Positions 52,651-61,441 of a DNA stretch of 64,000 bases are shown piece by piece; position 1 is the first letter of the stretch, and the number at the start of each line of letters is the position of its first letter. The position numbers and the translations under genes are program-made. This stretch comes from Spirosoma radiotolerans. Lineage in GTDB: Bacteria > Bacteroidota > Bacteroidia > Cytophagales > Spirosomataceae. The stretch lies in the NCBI RefSeq assembly GCF_000974425.1, contig NZ_CP010429.1, forward strand, positions 6,526,501 through 6,590,500, in the 5' to 3' direction. The notes beneath the pieces are model-generated. The model was not told where the DNA came from and made no database searches. It worked only from the letters and a program-made list of their open reading frames with translations.

Positions 52651-53010
52651 GTTATTGTTGCTTCGTCAACGGTAGTTCACGCTCAAATTAACAGTATTTT
52701 ATAACTAATGAATATTTTCCTAAAAATTTCACTATTGATTTTTCTGAACAATAATCATCAACACTACTAGCTGTTAGCACCATTCTTAAGTAGACACCTA
52801 CTATTGTTTTATAAATTTACAGATTGTCTTTTTCTATGAATATTTCAAATATTTACAACACAACCTGCTGATTTTCAATGTAATGATATAACATTCATTA
52901 GTATTAAAATTTGTTTGTCTATTATTAAAAATCTTTAGTTTCATGGTTCGCGTAGATATGAGCGTCTTGGTTGACAAATAGCCAGGCTTACACTTAACTA
53001 GTTATACTCA
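52651..53010. other. 360-base AT-rich gap upstream of the ferritin-like genes
   Basis: I see no gene. The region is markedly more A+T-rich than its surroundings. It contains a perfect palindrome AATATTT-c-AAATATT (52839-52853). A TTTG then spaced TAGTTTCA around 52914-52945 weakly resembles a promoter for the ferritin-like genes, leaving a leader of about 65 bases. No riboswitch-like structure is evident. Confidence 0.45.
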
Positions 53011-53739
53011 ATGGAAAACGTTACAAATCGGCCTGAGACGACAACTTCGGAGGCCGCTGCCAGCCGTCGGTCGTTTCTGCGAGTAGCAGGAGCAGCAGCC
53101 GTAACAGGTGGCTTGCTAACAGCTTGCTCCAATGCGGATCAAACTTCTGTAGTACCTGCTAGTGGCGCTCGTGCCGCTGGTCCAATGGTTTCATTACCAA
53201 CAGGAGACAATGGTATCCTTGGCTTTGCTTACGTACTGGAACAGCTTGAGGCTGCTTTCTACGAAATGGTGCTTGCCAAACCTTACCCAAACATGTCATC
53301 GGCGGATCAGATGTTGTGGATGGATATCCGTGGCCATGAAATTATCCACCGCGCCCTTTTCAAAGCTGCGGTTGGTGCCTTGGTACCACAATTGACATTC
53401 GACTTCTCGAGCATCGACTTTAACAGCCGTGCCTCTGTATTAGGGGCTGCTGAAGCGTTCGAGAAAGTAGGCGTAGGTGCTTATAACGGCGCTGGTAAGT
53501 ACATCAAAAATGCAGATTATCTGACGCTGGCCGGTAAAATCGTTTCGGTTGAGACTCGCCACCATTCAATCCTGCGCGAATTGCAATACCCTCATTCAGA
53601 TGCGTTTGCTGGCCCAACGATCGTTACGAGCGATACCGGTCTGCACCTTGCTTACGAGCCAACGTTCGTATTGCCAATCGCACAGAAATACATCTTTGAA
53701 ACAATCGACGCAAGCGCATTAGTAAGCAGCCTCGCATAA
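53011..53739 (+). CDS. Exported ferritin-like protein, copy 1 (Tat/lipoprotein signal)
   Basis: A 242-residue protein. A twin-arginine-type leader with SRRSFLRVAG near residue 19 and a lipobox-like LLTAC near residue 38 suggest Tat export and lipidation. The rest is a four-helix bundle of the ferritin-like PF13668 type (FAYVLEQLEAAFYEM, DIRGHEIIHRALF, VETRHHSIL). Glu and His occur at positions that could bind a metal pair. Members are exported and often linked to oxidative or desiccation stress; the role is unproved. A second copy starts 14 bases downstream. Confidence 0.82.
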   Translation: MENVTNRPETTTSEAAASRRSFLRVAGAAAVTGGLLTACSNADQTSVVPASGARAAGPMVSLPTGDNGILGFAYVLEQLEAAFYEMVLAKPYPNMSSADQMLWMDIRGHEIIHRALFKAAVGALVPQLTFDFSSIDFNSRASVLGAAEAFEKVGVGAYNGAGKYIKNADYLTLAGKIVSVETRHHSILRELQYPHSDAFAGPTIVTSDTGLHLAYEPTFVLPIAQKYIFETIDASALVSSLA

Positions 53740-53753
53740 ACCACTCAACTCCA

Positions 53754-54563
53754 ATGAACTTACAGAACATACTTAGCGAAATTGAGAAAGTGGATGGCGA
53801 GATTTTTGATCGCTTAGCCCACGTCTCGCGTCGGGGTCTATTTAGCTCCCTAACAAAGAAAACCATTGCCGCAGCTGCTCCAGCCATTATGGCTTCTGCA
53901 CTGACGAAGGCTTATGGCCAGTCGAGTTCACTACCACAGGGCGTAAAAGACGTACTCAACTTCGCGCTTACTTTAGAATATCTGGAGTACCGCTTTTATG
54001 ACGCAGGTCGTAACTTGTCGATGATCCCGAACGACTACAAAGCTGCGTTTGAACTGATCCGTCAGCACGAACAAGTACACGTACGTCTGTTGAAATCAGT
54101 TCTTGGCGCTGATGCCGTAGCGGAACCTAAGTTTGACTTCTCGGCTAAAGGCACATTTAATGATACGTTCAGCAACTTCGCTACGTTCTCGGCCATTGCT
54201 CAGACACTGGAAGATACAGGCGTTCGCGCTTACAAAGGTCAGGCCCCTAACTTGATGCCAGCACCCGCCATTCTGCAGGTTGCGCTTCAAATTCACGCTA
54301 CCGAAGCCGCTCACGCAGCAAACGTACGGTATATGCGGGGTCAGAAAGGATGGATCACGGGTGGCACTGCCGCTTTGCAAGGGCTTCCTTTAGTTGTAGA
54401 AGGCAACTATAAAGGTGAGGAAAACCTGACGCAGGCTGGTGTAAACCTGGCAACAGCACTGGCTGGCGATTCGCGCGTCACGGCTCAAATGGTTAGCCAG
54501 GCGTTTGATGAACCGCTCAGCAAATCTGACGTTCTAGCGCTTGTTACGCCTTTCCTGGCCTAA
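53754..54563 (+). CDS. Exported ferritin-like protein, copy 2
   Basis: A 269-residue paralogue of the preceding gene. It has SRRGLFSSL near residue 25 and a hydrophobic alanine-rich stretch ending near GQSSS, which fits a twin-arginine signal but without a lipobox Cys. The helix bundle shows LNFALTLEYLEYRFYDAG, LIRQHEQVHVRLLKSVL and HATEAAHAANVRYMRGQKGW. The two proteins probably form a complex outside the cytoplasm. A terminator follows 22 bases later. Confidence 0.82.
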   Translation: MNLQNILSEIEKVDGEIFDRLAHVSRRGLFSSLTKKTIAAAAPAIMASALTKAYGQSSSLPQGVKDVLNFALTLEYLEYRFYDAGRNLSMIPNDYKAAFELIRQHEQVHVRLLKSVLGADAVAEPKFDFSAKGTFNDTFSNFATFSAIAQTLEDTGVRAYKGQAPNLMPAPAILQVALQIHATEAAHAANVRYMRGQKGWITGGTAALQGLPLVVEGNYKGEENLTQAGVNLATALAGDSRVTAQMVSQAFDEPLSKSDVLALVTPFLA

Positions 54564-54585
54564 CGGACACGAATACTCTATAAGC

Positions 54586-54628
54586 AAGAAGCCGCTGGTC
54601 AGATGATCAGCGGCTTCTTGGCTTTTAT
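54586..54628 (+). terminator. Intrinsic terminator after the ferritin-like genes
   Basis: CAAGAAGCCGCTG (54586-54598) pairs perfectly with 54609-54621 around a 10-base loop, followed by GCTTTTATAAAA. The convergent PfkB gene could use it too. Confidence 0.82.
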
Positions 54629-54638
54629 AAAATAGAAG

Positions 54639-55553
54639 CTACAAACCAAAGGCAGACAAGGTCACGAACTCGTTCACGCGTTGGTTGATCTCCTCCTTCG
54701 TCAGATTCATGATTCGTTCAGCACCAAATTTCTCGACACAAAACGACGCCATCGCTGAGCCATAAATGATCGCCCGCTTCATGTTGTCGAAGGAAATATC
54801 ATCCGTTTGGGCCAGGTAGCCGATAAAACCACCTGCAAACGTATCGCCTGCGCCGGTTGGATCGAATACTTCTTCGAGTGGCAATGCTGGAGCAAAGAAG
54901 GTTTTGCCCTCACTGAACAAGAGCGCTCCGTGCTCACCTTTTTTGATAATGACGGTTTTAGGACCCATTGTCTGGATTTTTGCTGCAGCCTTTACCAGCG
55001 AATATTCCCGCGTCAGCTGGCGGGCTTCTTCGTCATTAACAACCAGCACATCGACCAGCTTAAGCAGGCTCATCAGGTCAGGATTGGCAATTTCGATCCA
55101 AAGGTTCATTGTATCCAGCACGATTAATTTAGGTCGCTCGTTTAAGCGCTCAATAACCATTTGCTGAATGGACGGAGCTGTGTTTCCCAGCATTAAATAC
55201 GTGCAGTCCTGATACGATTCAGGAATTTTCGGATCAAAATCCTCCATCACGTTTAGTTGCACTTCCACCGTATCGCGGGTGTTCATGTCATTATGGTACT
55301 TACCCGACCAGAAGAATGTCTTTTCCCCTACCCGGATTTCTAACCCTTCGGTATTGATTCCGTGCTGATTGAGGTCGTCGATCATTGTCTGTGGAAAATC
55401 GTCACCAACGACAGCCACCAGATTATTGTCTTTCGTGAAGTACGAAGCCGAGAGGGTAATGTAGGTAGCGGCTCCACCAATAATTTTGTCGGTTTTGCCA
55501 AATGGGGTTTCCAGGGCATCGAATGCGACGGAACCAACGGTAAGTAAGCTCAT
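54639..55553 (-). CDS. PfkB-family sugar/nucleoside kinase
   Basis: A 304-residue ribokinase-fold enzyme. It has GGAATYITLSASYF near residue 27, NDEEARQLT near 180 and the ATP/anion-hole motif DPTGAGDTFAGGFIGYLA near 236. It phosphorylates a sugar or nucleoside; the specificity is unassigned. It is convergent with the ferritin-like gene, and the upstream GNAT-like gene is on the same strand after a 73-base gap. Confidence 0.88.
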   Translation of the reverse strand: MSLLTVGSVAFDALETPFGKTDKIIGGAATYITLSASYFTKDNNLVAVVGDDFPQTMIDDLNQHGINTEGLEIRVGEKTFFWSGKYHNDMNTRDTVEVQLNVMEDFDPKIPESYQDCTYLMLGNTAPSIQQMVIERLNERPKLIVLDTMNLWIEIANPDLMSLLKLVDVLVVNDEEARQLTREYSLVKAAAKIQTMGPKTVIIKKGEHGALLFSEGKTFFAPALPLEEVFDPTGAGDTFAGGFIGYLAQTDDISFDNMKRAIIYGSAMASFCVEKFGAERIMNLTKEEINQRVNEFVTLSAFGL

Positions 55554-55626
55554 TTTTACAGATTTTGGTTTGTGGTTTGTGGCTATCTGCCCTGATTATG
55601 AACAAAAAATCACAAACTGGTTAACT

Positions 55627-56823
55627 TCACTTCTTCCGCCCAATGACAGGACAGCGCTTGAATGGTTTGGTCTCGTCGAATAACTTACGATAGGTAATGT
55701 GCGTCTTCACAATTTTTGAGCCTAATTGACTCACAAACCGCACCATGATCGGGTTGAAATCACCTACCCAGTTCATTTCCAGCTCCGTATACTGGAAGTT
55801 GGGATTGTTATCGGCTTCGTGAGGCATTCGCAAGGCAATAGCGGCTTCAACCCCTTTCCCCTGATGCTCTGGCGCCACACCAAACACAACGCCAAAAGCC
55901 TTATGGTTGGTTTTTAGCAACATATGCCACAGAAACTTCAGCTTGCCTATTAAATCCAGCTTACCGTTTACGTGTTTGAATACCTGGTTGAGTTCGGGCA
56001 AACAGACAAAGAAAGCAACGGGCTCGCCCTGATAATAAGCAAAATAGATAATTTTTTCGTCGATGACCGGCTTCAGCTTCTGCATAAGTAACTGCGCCTG
56101 TGCAGCCGACATTTCTTTTACGCCACTATGACCACCCCAGGCGGCATTATAAATATGCCTGAACTGTTCAGCGGCTGCGGGCAGTTGCTTTTTATCAATC
56201 GTACGAAAGCTGTAATCCGGATTTTGAAAAATACGCTGGGCCCGGTCTTTTACGGCCTGCGACATATCTACTAGTTTCGACCAGGTGGTCGGAATACCAA
56301 ATGTGTATTGCTTAAAATAGTCTTTAAACCCGTAACTCTCGAAGAAAGGAATGTAATAGGCTTTGGTATAGGGCATACAATAGTTGGGTTCTCTGTCGAA
56401 CCCATCCACCAGCAGCCCCCACCAGCGATCACGGTCGCCAAAATTGATGGGCCCATCCATAGCTTCCATACCCCGGCTTTGCAACCAGGCTTTCCCGGCA
56501 TCGAATAGCCTGAAAGCGGCCGTCTGATCGTCAATACACTCAAAAAAACCTAATCCTCCTGTAGGCTGATCATTGTCGAGATTGGCAATTTCATGGTCAA
56601 TGAAAGCGGCCACCCGGCCAATGGTTTCCCCTTTGTCGTTCAGCAGTAAATATCGAACGCATTCGCCATGCTCAAATCGCTTATTGCGTACGGGATCGAA
56701 CACTTCTTCGACATCGGTATCCAGTGGCCTGATCCAGCAGGAGTCAGCCCGATAGAGACGTACGGGAAACTGAATGAATTCTTTCTTATACCGGGCATTT
56801 TCGCCTACCTCAACTACCTGCAT
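55627..56823 (-). CDS. GNAT-like protein of unknown function
   Basis: A 398-residue protein conserved in Bacteroidota, as far as I recall. The N-terminal part has LYRADSCWIRPLDTD and the GFFECIDDQTAAFRLFDAGKAW helix. The C-terminal part contains a GNAT acetyl-CoA loop (APEHQGKGVEAAIALRM) and ends in a Lys/Arg tail. It is probably a two-domain acyltransferase with an unknown acceptor. It is divergent from cysS, with 204 bases between the two starts. Confidence 0.72.
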   Translation of the reverse strand: MQVVEVGENARYKKEFIQFPVRLYRADSCWIRPLDTDVEEVFDPVRNKRFEHGECVRYLLLNDKGETIGRVAAFIDHEIANLDNDQPTGGLGFFECIDDQTAAFRLFDAGKAWLQSRGMEAMDGPINFGDRDRWWGLLVDGFDREPNYCMPYTKAYYIPFFESYGFKDYFKQYTFGIPTTWSKLVDMSQAVKDRAQRIFQNPDYSFRTIDKKQLPAAAEQFRHIYNAAWGGHSGVKEMSAAQAQLLMQKLKPVIDEKIIYFAYYQGEPVAFFVCLPELNQVFKHVNGKLDLIGKLKFLWHMLLKTNHKAFGVVFGVAPEHQGKGVEAAIALRMPHEADNNPNFQYTELEMNWVGDFNPIMVRFVSQLGSKIVKTHITYRKLFDETKPFKRCPVIGRKK

Positions 56824-56909
56824 TTCAGAACCGGAACGGGTCTATTATCAAAACAAAACGCGAATATAGCCAAAACCATTCGGGCTACCGTTTTCCAACG
56901 AACAATCCC

Positions 56910-56917
56910 TAACTTTG
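56910..56917 (+). promoter_or_regulatory. Perfect TAnnTTTG -7 box for cysS
   Basis: TAACTTTG matches the consensus exactly. The -33 side is unclear. It gives a leader of about 100 bases and supports a start near 57028 rather than the longer frame from 56668. Confidence 0.5.
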
Positions 56918-57027
56918 GGCACTCGTTTTTATCTGTTACGGGTCCGTCAAACGGAGGAATCCCATTCAGAAATAGACAAGAAAAGGCAAAAAGATTCTTC
57001 CTTCGTCGGATCAGGCGAATGGAAAAC

Positions 57028-58527
57028 ATGACTAAAAAGAGAATGCAGCCACTTCAGGTATACAATACCCTATCGCGCAAAAAAGAACTGTTCGAGCCTC
57101 TCAACGCCCCTTATGTGGGCATGTATGTTTGCGGCCCTACTGTCTATAACTATGTTCACCTGGGCAACGTCCGCACGTTTCTGACCTTCGACACGCTGTA
57201 TCGCTACCTAACATTTATTGGGTACAAAGTGCGTTACGTCCGCAACCTTACCGACGTAGGGCACCTGGTCGGCGATGGCGATGAGGGTGAAGACAAGATT
57301 GGCCGGATGGCCAAGCTAGAAAAGGTCGAGCCTATGGAAATCGTACAGCGCTTCACGAATGATTTTCATACCGTGATGGCACAGTTCAATACCATTCCGC
57401 CTAGTATCGAACCAACAGCCACAGGACACATGGTTGAGCAAATCGAAGCCGTTCAGACATTGCTGGCCAATGGATTAGCCTATGAATCAAACGGTTCGAT
57501 TTATTTTAATATTGAAGAATATAATAAGCGGGGCGGTAATTACGGGAAACTTTCGGGCCGGATTCTGGACGATTTATTGAACGAGACCCGTGAGCTGGAT
57601 GGTCAGTCGGAGAAGCGGAGCCCCCTGGATTTTGCTCTCTGGAAACGGGCATCTCCCGAGCACCTGATGCGCTGGAACTCCCCCTGGGGCGAAGGCTTCC
57701 CCGGTTGGCACCTGGAGTGTACCTGCATGAGTACGAAATACCTGGGCAAACAATTCGATATTCACGGGGGTGGCATGGACCTCAAGTTTCCGCACCATGA
57801 GTGCGAAATTGCGCAGGGTGATGGCCTTACCGGACATGATCCGGTCCGGTATTGGATGCACTCCAACATGCTGACCGTAAATGGCCAGAAGATGTCGAAG
57901 TCATTGGGCAATTCGTTTTTACCGGCGGAGCTTTTCGCGGGTAGCCACTACCTGCTCGAACAGGCCTATAGCCCCATGACGGTGCGTTTCTTTATGCTAC
58001 AGTCGCACTATCGCAGCACACTCGATTTTTCGAACGACGCTCTTAAGGCAGCCCAGAAGGGCTATCGGCGGTTAGCCAATGGCTTGCGAGTTGTGAAAGC
58101 GATGACCTTTCAAGCTGGTGAAGGAGCCGTTGACAGCGCCAAACAGCAGGACATTCGGCAAGCTGTTCAACAGTTTTACGATGCCATGAATGACGACCTC
58201 AACACGGCCGTCGGCATTGCGCAGTTGTTTACCTTGCTGAAGTACATCAACATGCTTTACCTCAATCAGCTTCAGGCGTCGGCTCTAGGCGAAGAGGTTT
58301 TTACTTTACTGAAGGAGTCATTTATCACGTTTATGCACGATGTGCTTGGCTTACTCGAAGAAGGTACCGATAATCAACCTGTGCTGGAAGGCTTGCTGAC
58401 TCTGTATCGCGAGTATAAGGAACAGCGGCAATACGACAAGGTAGACCAGATTCGTTCGTATTTTAAAGCGCAGGGACTGGCTATCAAAGACATGAAACAT
58501 CAGATTGACTGGGCCTACGAAGAGTAG
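57028..58527 (+). CDS. cysS: Cysteinyl-tRNA synthetase
   Basis: A 499-residue class I synthetase. YVCGPTVYNYVHLGNVRT (about residues 30-47) carries the HIGH-like HLGN motif and the first zinc Cys. HLECTCMS and HHECE supply the other zinc ligands, and MSKSLGN is the KMSKS loop. It charges tRNA-Cys. The ATG at 57028 was preferred because a -7 box lies about 110 bases upstream, inside the longer frame. ATG 57019 and 57043 remain possible. A near-perfect 18-base hairpin follows. Confidence 0.95.
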   Translation: MTKKRMQPLQVYNTLSRKKELFEPLNAPYVGMYVCGPTVYNYVHLGNVRTFLTFDTLYRYLTFIGYKVRYVRNLTDVGHLVGDGDEGEDKIGRMAKLEKVEPMEIVQRFTNDFHTVMAQFNTIPPSIEPTATGHMVEQIEAVQTLLANGLAYESNGSIYFNIEEYNKRGGNYGKLSGRILDDLLNETRELDGQSEKRSPLDFALWKRASPEHLMRWNSPWGEGFPGWHLECTCMSTKYLGKQFDIHGGGMDLKFPHHECEIAQGDGLTGHDPVRYWMHSNMLTVNGQKMSKSLGNSFLPAELFAGSHYLLEQAYSPMTVRFFMLQSHYRSTLDFSNDALKAAQKGYRRLANGLRVVKAMTFQAGEGAVDSAKQQDIRQAVQQFYDAMNDDLNTAVGIAQLFTLLKYINMLYLNQLQASALGEEVFTLLKESFITFMHDVLGLLEEGTDNQPVLEGLLTLYREYKEQRQYDKVDQIRSYFKAQGLAIKDMKHQIDWAYEE

Positions 58528-58528
58528 C

Positions 58529-58595
58529 GTCTGGGCCAAGCTCCAGCCTGGCCTAAGTAGAAAAATGACGGGTTAATCTGGAGATTGGCCCAGAC
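58529..58595. terminator. Inverted repeat after cysS
   Basis: Arms 58529-58546 and 58578-58595 match at 17 of 18 positions, with a 31-base loop. It begins two bases after the cysS stop and ends before the M28 peptidase start. There is no T run, so its strength as a terminator is uncertain. Confidence 0.6.
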
Positions 58596-58603
58596 TTACT
58601 TGA

Positions 58604-59638
58604 ATGACTAAATCGTATTATTTTCTTATTCCAGCCTTGTTGCTGCTGTCGGCAGGCGCCTGTCGAACCAAGCAATCGCAAAGCGACGCCACGCAGACGA
58701 CGGAGCAACCGGCCACAGCTACTGTCTCGGCCCCGGCCTTTAACGCCGATTCTGCGTATAGTTATGTTGATCGCCAAGTGGCCTTTGGGCCGCGAGTGCC
58801 TAATACGCCCGCTCACGTACAAACGGGAAATTACCTGGCGGCTAAGCTGAAGCAATTTGGTTGTGAGGTAACGGAGCAATCGTTTGTGGCAACTACCTGG
58901 GATGGTAAGAAACTGAACGCCCGAAACATTATTGGAAGTATCAATCCTAAAGCAACCAAGCGTATTGTTCTGGCCTCGCACTGGGATTCGCGCCCGCATG
59001 CCGATCAGGATGCCGACGTGGCCGACCAAAAGAAACCCGTCACGGCGGCCAATGACGGAGCCAGTGGTGTTGGTGTTTTACTCGAACTGGCCCGCACCAT
59101 CCAGCAAAGCCAGCAAAAGCCAACCGTGGGCATCGACATCGTTTTCTTCGATGCTGAAGACTGGGGAAACGGAGAAAAAGCCAGCAACGATTTTGAGAAA
59201 GAGAGCGGCAACCAGTTCGACTACATTGGGTTTTGCCTGGGATCACGCTACTGGGCCAAAAACCTGCATAAGCCCGGCTATTCGGCCTATTACGGTATTT
59301 TGCTAGACATGGTTGGTGCTAAGGGAGCCACTTTTGCGAAAGAAGGTCTTTCCGTGCAGTTCGCGCCGACGGTTGTGAACAACGTTTGGCAAACGGCCAG
59401 TCGGGCGGGATATAGCCAGTATTTCGTTGATTCGCCCGGTGGCCAAATTACGGACGACCATGTAGCGCCGAACACCATTGCCAAGATTCCGATGATTGAC
59501 ATCATTCACACAAACATCGGTACGGGCGGTTTCTTCCCCGCCTGGCATACCGCTGAAGACAACATGAGCAACATTGATCGGGGGACACTTAAGGCGGTCG
59601 GTCAAACGCTGCTTCAGGTGCTTTATAACGAACAGTAA
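58604..59638 (+). CDS. M28-family metallopeptidase/glutaminyl-cyclase-like lipoprotein
   Basis: A 344-residue lipoprotein with lipobox SAGAC near residue 21. The zinc-peptidase core has SHWDSRPHADQD (His/Asp ligands), NDGASGVGVLLELA (bridging Asp), FFDAEDWG (acidic residue) and FFPAWHTAEDNM (final His). The SHWDSRP start and the AED pattern are closer to glutaminyl-peptide cyclotransferases than to aminopeptidases, so either activity is possible. The location is the outer or inner membrane leaflet in the periplasm. A strong intrinsic terminator follows. Confidence 0.87.
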   Translation: MTKSYYFLIPALLLLSAGACRTKQSQSDATQTTEQPATATVSAPAFNADSAYSYVDRQVAFGPRVPNTPAHVQTGNYLAAKLKQFGCEVTEQSFVATTWDGKKLNARNIIGSINPKATKRIVLASHWDSRPHADQDADVADQKKPVTAANDGASGVGVLLELARTIQQSQQKPTVGIDIVFFDAEDWGNGEKASNDFEKESGNQFDYIGFCLGSRYWAKNLHKPGYSAYYGILLDMVGAKGATFAKEGLSVQFAPTVVNNVWQTASRAGYSQYFVDSPGGQITDDHVAPNTIAKIPMIDIIHTNIGTGGFFPAWHTAEDNMSNIDRGTLKAVGQTLLQVLYNEQ

Positions 59639-59645
59639 TACTAAC

Positions 59646-59677
59646 CAGAAAGGCCCCGATTGATCGGGGCCTTTCTG
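59646..59677 (+). terminator. Intrinsic terminator after the M28 gene
   Basis: CAGAAAGGCCCCGA (59646-59659) pairs perfectly with 59664-59677 around a TTGA loop. It lies upstream of ATG 59693 and inside the longer frame from 59660, supporting the inner start of the next gene. Confidence 0.85.
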
Positions 59678-59692
59678 CTGCATGAACAGATT

Positions 59693-60073
59693 ATGAGATT
59701 CTTATACGTACTACTTGCGGCTGCACTAGTTAGTGGCTGTTCGCCAGCTCCTGACCAGTTTGGTAAGCTAAATCTAAAAAAATGGCGTGGCGACCGGGGT
59801 GGATGTACTGGTGTCCGAAGAACCCTTGAACCCGATTTTAGGGCTGAGATTCAAAACCTAAAAGGGAAAACAGCAAATACGATTGGCGAATTACTCGGCC
59901 GGCCCGATGTTAATCAGATTGCCGACCGAAATCAGAAATTCTACGTTTATTTTCTCGAAAAAGGTCCCCATTGCGATCAACCCGGCGGCAAATCAATGAG
60001 CCGGTCAGTGGCCATTCGAATGAGTGCCATTGGTCTGGCCACCGAAATTACGTTCCAGAACGGGATTCCATGA
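59693..60073 (+). CDS. Small lipoprotein of unknown function
   Basis: A 126-residue protein with a lipoprotein signal: hydrophobic core and lipobox VSGC, Cys near residue 16. The mature part holds two Cys residues (GGCTGVRRTLEP and HCDQPGGK). It also has LKGKTANTIGELLGRPD, a segment like those of SmpA/BamE-type small proteins that open with a helix pair. That resemblance is weak, so the function is unknown. The stop lies ten bases before the next inverted repeat. Confidence 0.68.
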   Translation: MRFLYVLLAAALVSGCSPAPDQFGKLNLKKWRGDRGGCTGVRRTLEPDFRAEIQNLKGKTANTIGELLGRPDVNQIADRNQKFYVYFLEKGPHCDQPGGKSMSRSVAIRMSAIGLATEITFQNGIP

Positions 60074-60082
60074 AAGGAACTT

Positions 60083-60148
60083 ATGTACCCACGGGCTTTA
60101 GCCCGTGTTTGCACACATAAAAACGCGGGCTAAAGCCCATGGGTACAT
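60083..60148. repeat. Inverted repeat built on GGGCTTTAGCCC cores
   Basis: Arms 60083-60110 and 60121-60148 match at 26 of 28 positions. Each arm contains the palindrome CGGGCTTTAGCCCG or its variant. It sits between convergent stop codons, and its right end touches the nadD stop. Such ACGGGCTTTAGCCCGT units are found as dispersed repeats in many genomes, so it may be a multicopy element. Confidence 0.75.
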
Positions 60149-60720
60149 TATATATAAAACTTTTTCCGCTCGATCATCTCCTCGACTACATCTGGCACCA
60201 TGTATCGAATGGAACGATTGGCCCGGATACTTTCCCGAATAAACGTCGCCGAAATGTCCAATAAGGGCGCTTCGACTAACCGAACATTTGGGTGCGTTTT
60301 AAACGTACTCTCTTTACTTTTCGGTCGCGGATATACGTACAAGCCGTAATATTCCAGAATCTTATCGTAGTTTTTCCAATTAGCAAACTGCTCGAGGTTA
60401 TCCTCACCCATGATAAGCCGGAATGTATGCTGTGGGTATTTCTCATTAAGCCGGGTCAACGTGTCGATGGTGTAGCTGGGCTTAGGCATCGAAAACTCGA
60501 TGTTTGTTGCTTTTAAGCGACTATTATCCGCAATAGCCCGTTCAACCATATCCATACGGTCAAATTCATGCAACAGGCTTTTGGTCTTTTTGAAAGGATT
60601 TTGGGGCGACACCACAAACCAAACCTGGTCAAGATCAGTCGTCGTGGCCATTGTGTTGGCAATAATCAGGTGACCAACATGAATGGGATTGAAGGAGCCA
60701 AAAAATAAGCCGATTTTCAT
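60148..60720 (-). CDS. nadD: Nicotinate-nucleotide adenylyltransferase
   Basis: A 190-residue nucleotidyltransferase. GLFFGSFNPIHVGHLIIANTM at the start is the HxGH motif region. ISATFIRESIRANRSIRYMVPDVVEEMI at the end is the ISSTxIR-type motif. It adenylates nicotinate mononucleotide in NAD synthesis. The gene is on the same strand as gmk, 89 bases downstream of it, with a tandem-unit hairpin between. Confidence 0.96.
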   Translation of the reverse strand: MKIGLFFGSFNPIHVGHLIIANTMATTTDLDQVWFVVSPQNPFKKTKSLLHEFDRMDMVERAIADNSRLKATNIEFSMPKPSYTIDTLTRLNEKYPQHTFRLIMGEDNLEQFANWKNYDKILEYYGLYVYPRPKSKESTFKTHPNVRLVEAPLLDISATFIRESIRANRSIRYMVPDVVEEMIERKKFYI

Positions 60721-60729
60721 AGCAAGTAT

Positions 60730-60803
60730 TAGAAGCGAGAAGCGAGGAGAAAAAATGTACGCTAAGCCCTTAACGCGCCAGCCATTCTCGCTCCTCGCTC
60801 CTA
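60730..60803. repeat. Inverted repeat of 7-base tandem units between gmk and nadD
   Basis: Arms 60730-60746 and 60787-60803 match at 15 of 17. The two differences would be G-U pairs in the minus-strand RNA, the strand of both neighbouring genes. Each arm consists of repeated AGAAGCG/AGGAGCG units. Confidence 0.6.
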
Positions 60804-60809
60804 CTACTA

Positions 60810-61409
60810 TTAAACCACCGTCCCTTTTGCCGGTACCTTATTTTCATTCACAAAATCGTCGACCAGCTTTTGGGCCTTCTGCAGTGATGTTTCCAGGTCG
60901 TCATTCACGAGAATGACGTCGAAACGGTCCTGAAAACTCATTTCAAAGTGGACTTTAAAGAGTCGTTTTGACAGGCTTTCTTCGGTTTCTGAACCCCGGC
61001 CGATCAGGCGCTGACGAAGCGTTTCTTCATCCGGCACTTTTACAAAAACGGCCAGGGCTTTATCACCGTAGTATTCTTTCAATTTTAAGCCACCCTGTAC
61101 ATCGACATCGAATAACACATGTTTTCCGCTATCCCAAACGCGCTGGATTTCAGACTTCAATGTGCCGTAGAAAGCGCCCACATAGACTTCTTCCCATTCC
61201 ACAAACTCATTTAAATCGATCTTATGTTTAAACTCTTCCGGTGTTAGGAAATAGTAGTCTTTGCCATTTTCTTCGGCCCTACCCCGGCGATCGCGCGTGC
61301 AGGCTGAAATGGAAAAGCCAAGATTTTCCTTTTCGGCAAGTAAGTGTTTGACAATGGTCGTCTTGCCCGAACCAGATGGGGCAGAAAAAATAATGAGTTT
61401 ACCGTCCAC
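60810..61409 (-). CDS. gmk: Guanylate kinase
   Basis: A 199-residue kinase. The P-loop SAPSGSGKTTIVKHLL is near residue 8, CTRDRRGRAEENGKDYYFL near 37 is the GMP-binding region, FVEWEEVYVGAFYGTLKSE follows, and DVDVQGGLKLK completes the active site. It phosphorylates GMP. I start it at GTG 61409 because the longer frame (ATG 61469) begins inside the loop of a terminator-like hairpin, and the shorter length and start match the family. It probably shares a transcript with nadD. Confidence 0.95.
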   Translation of the reverse strand: MDGKLIIFSAPSGSGKTTIVKHLLAEKENLGFSISACTRDRRGRAEENGKDYYFLTPEEFKHKIDLNEFVEWEEVYVGAFYGTLKSEIQRVWDSGKHVLFDVDVQGGLKLKEYYGDKALAVFVKVPDEETLRQRLIGRGSETEESLSKRLFKVHFEMSFQDRFDVILVNDDLETSLQKAQKLVDDFVNENKVPAKGTVV

Positions 61410-61441
61410 GGTAGTGCTGAATTGGGGGGTATATAATAAAA

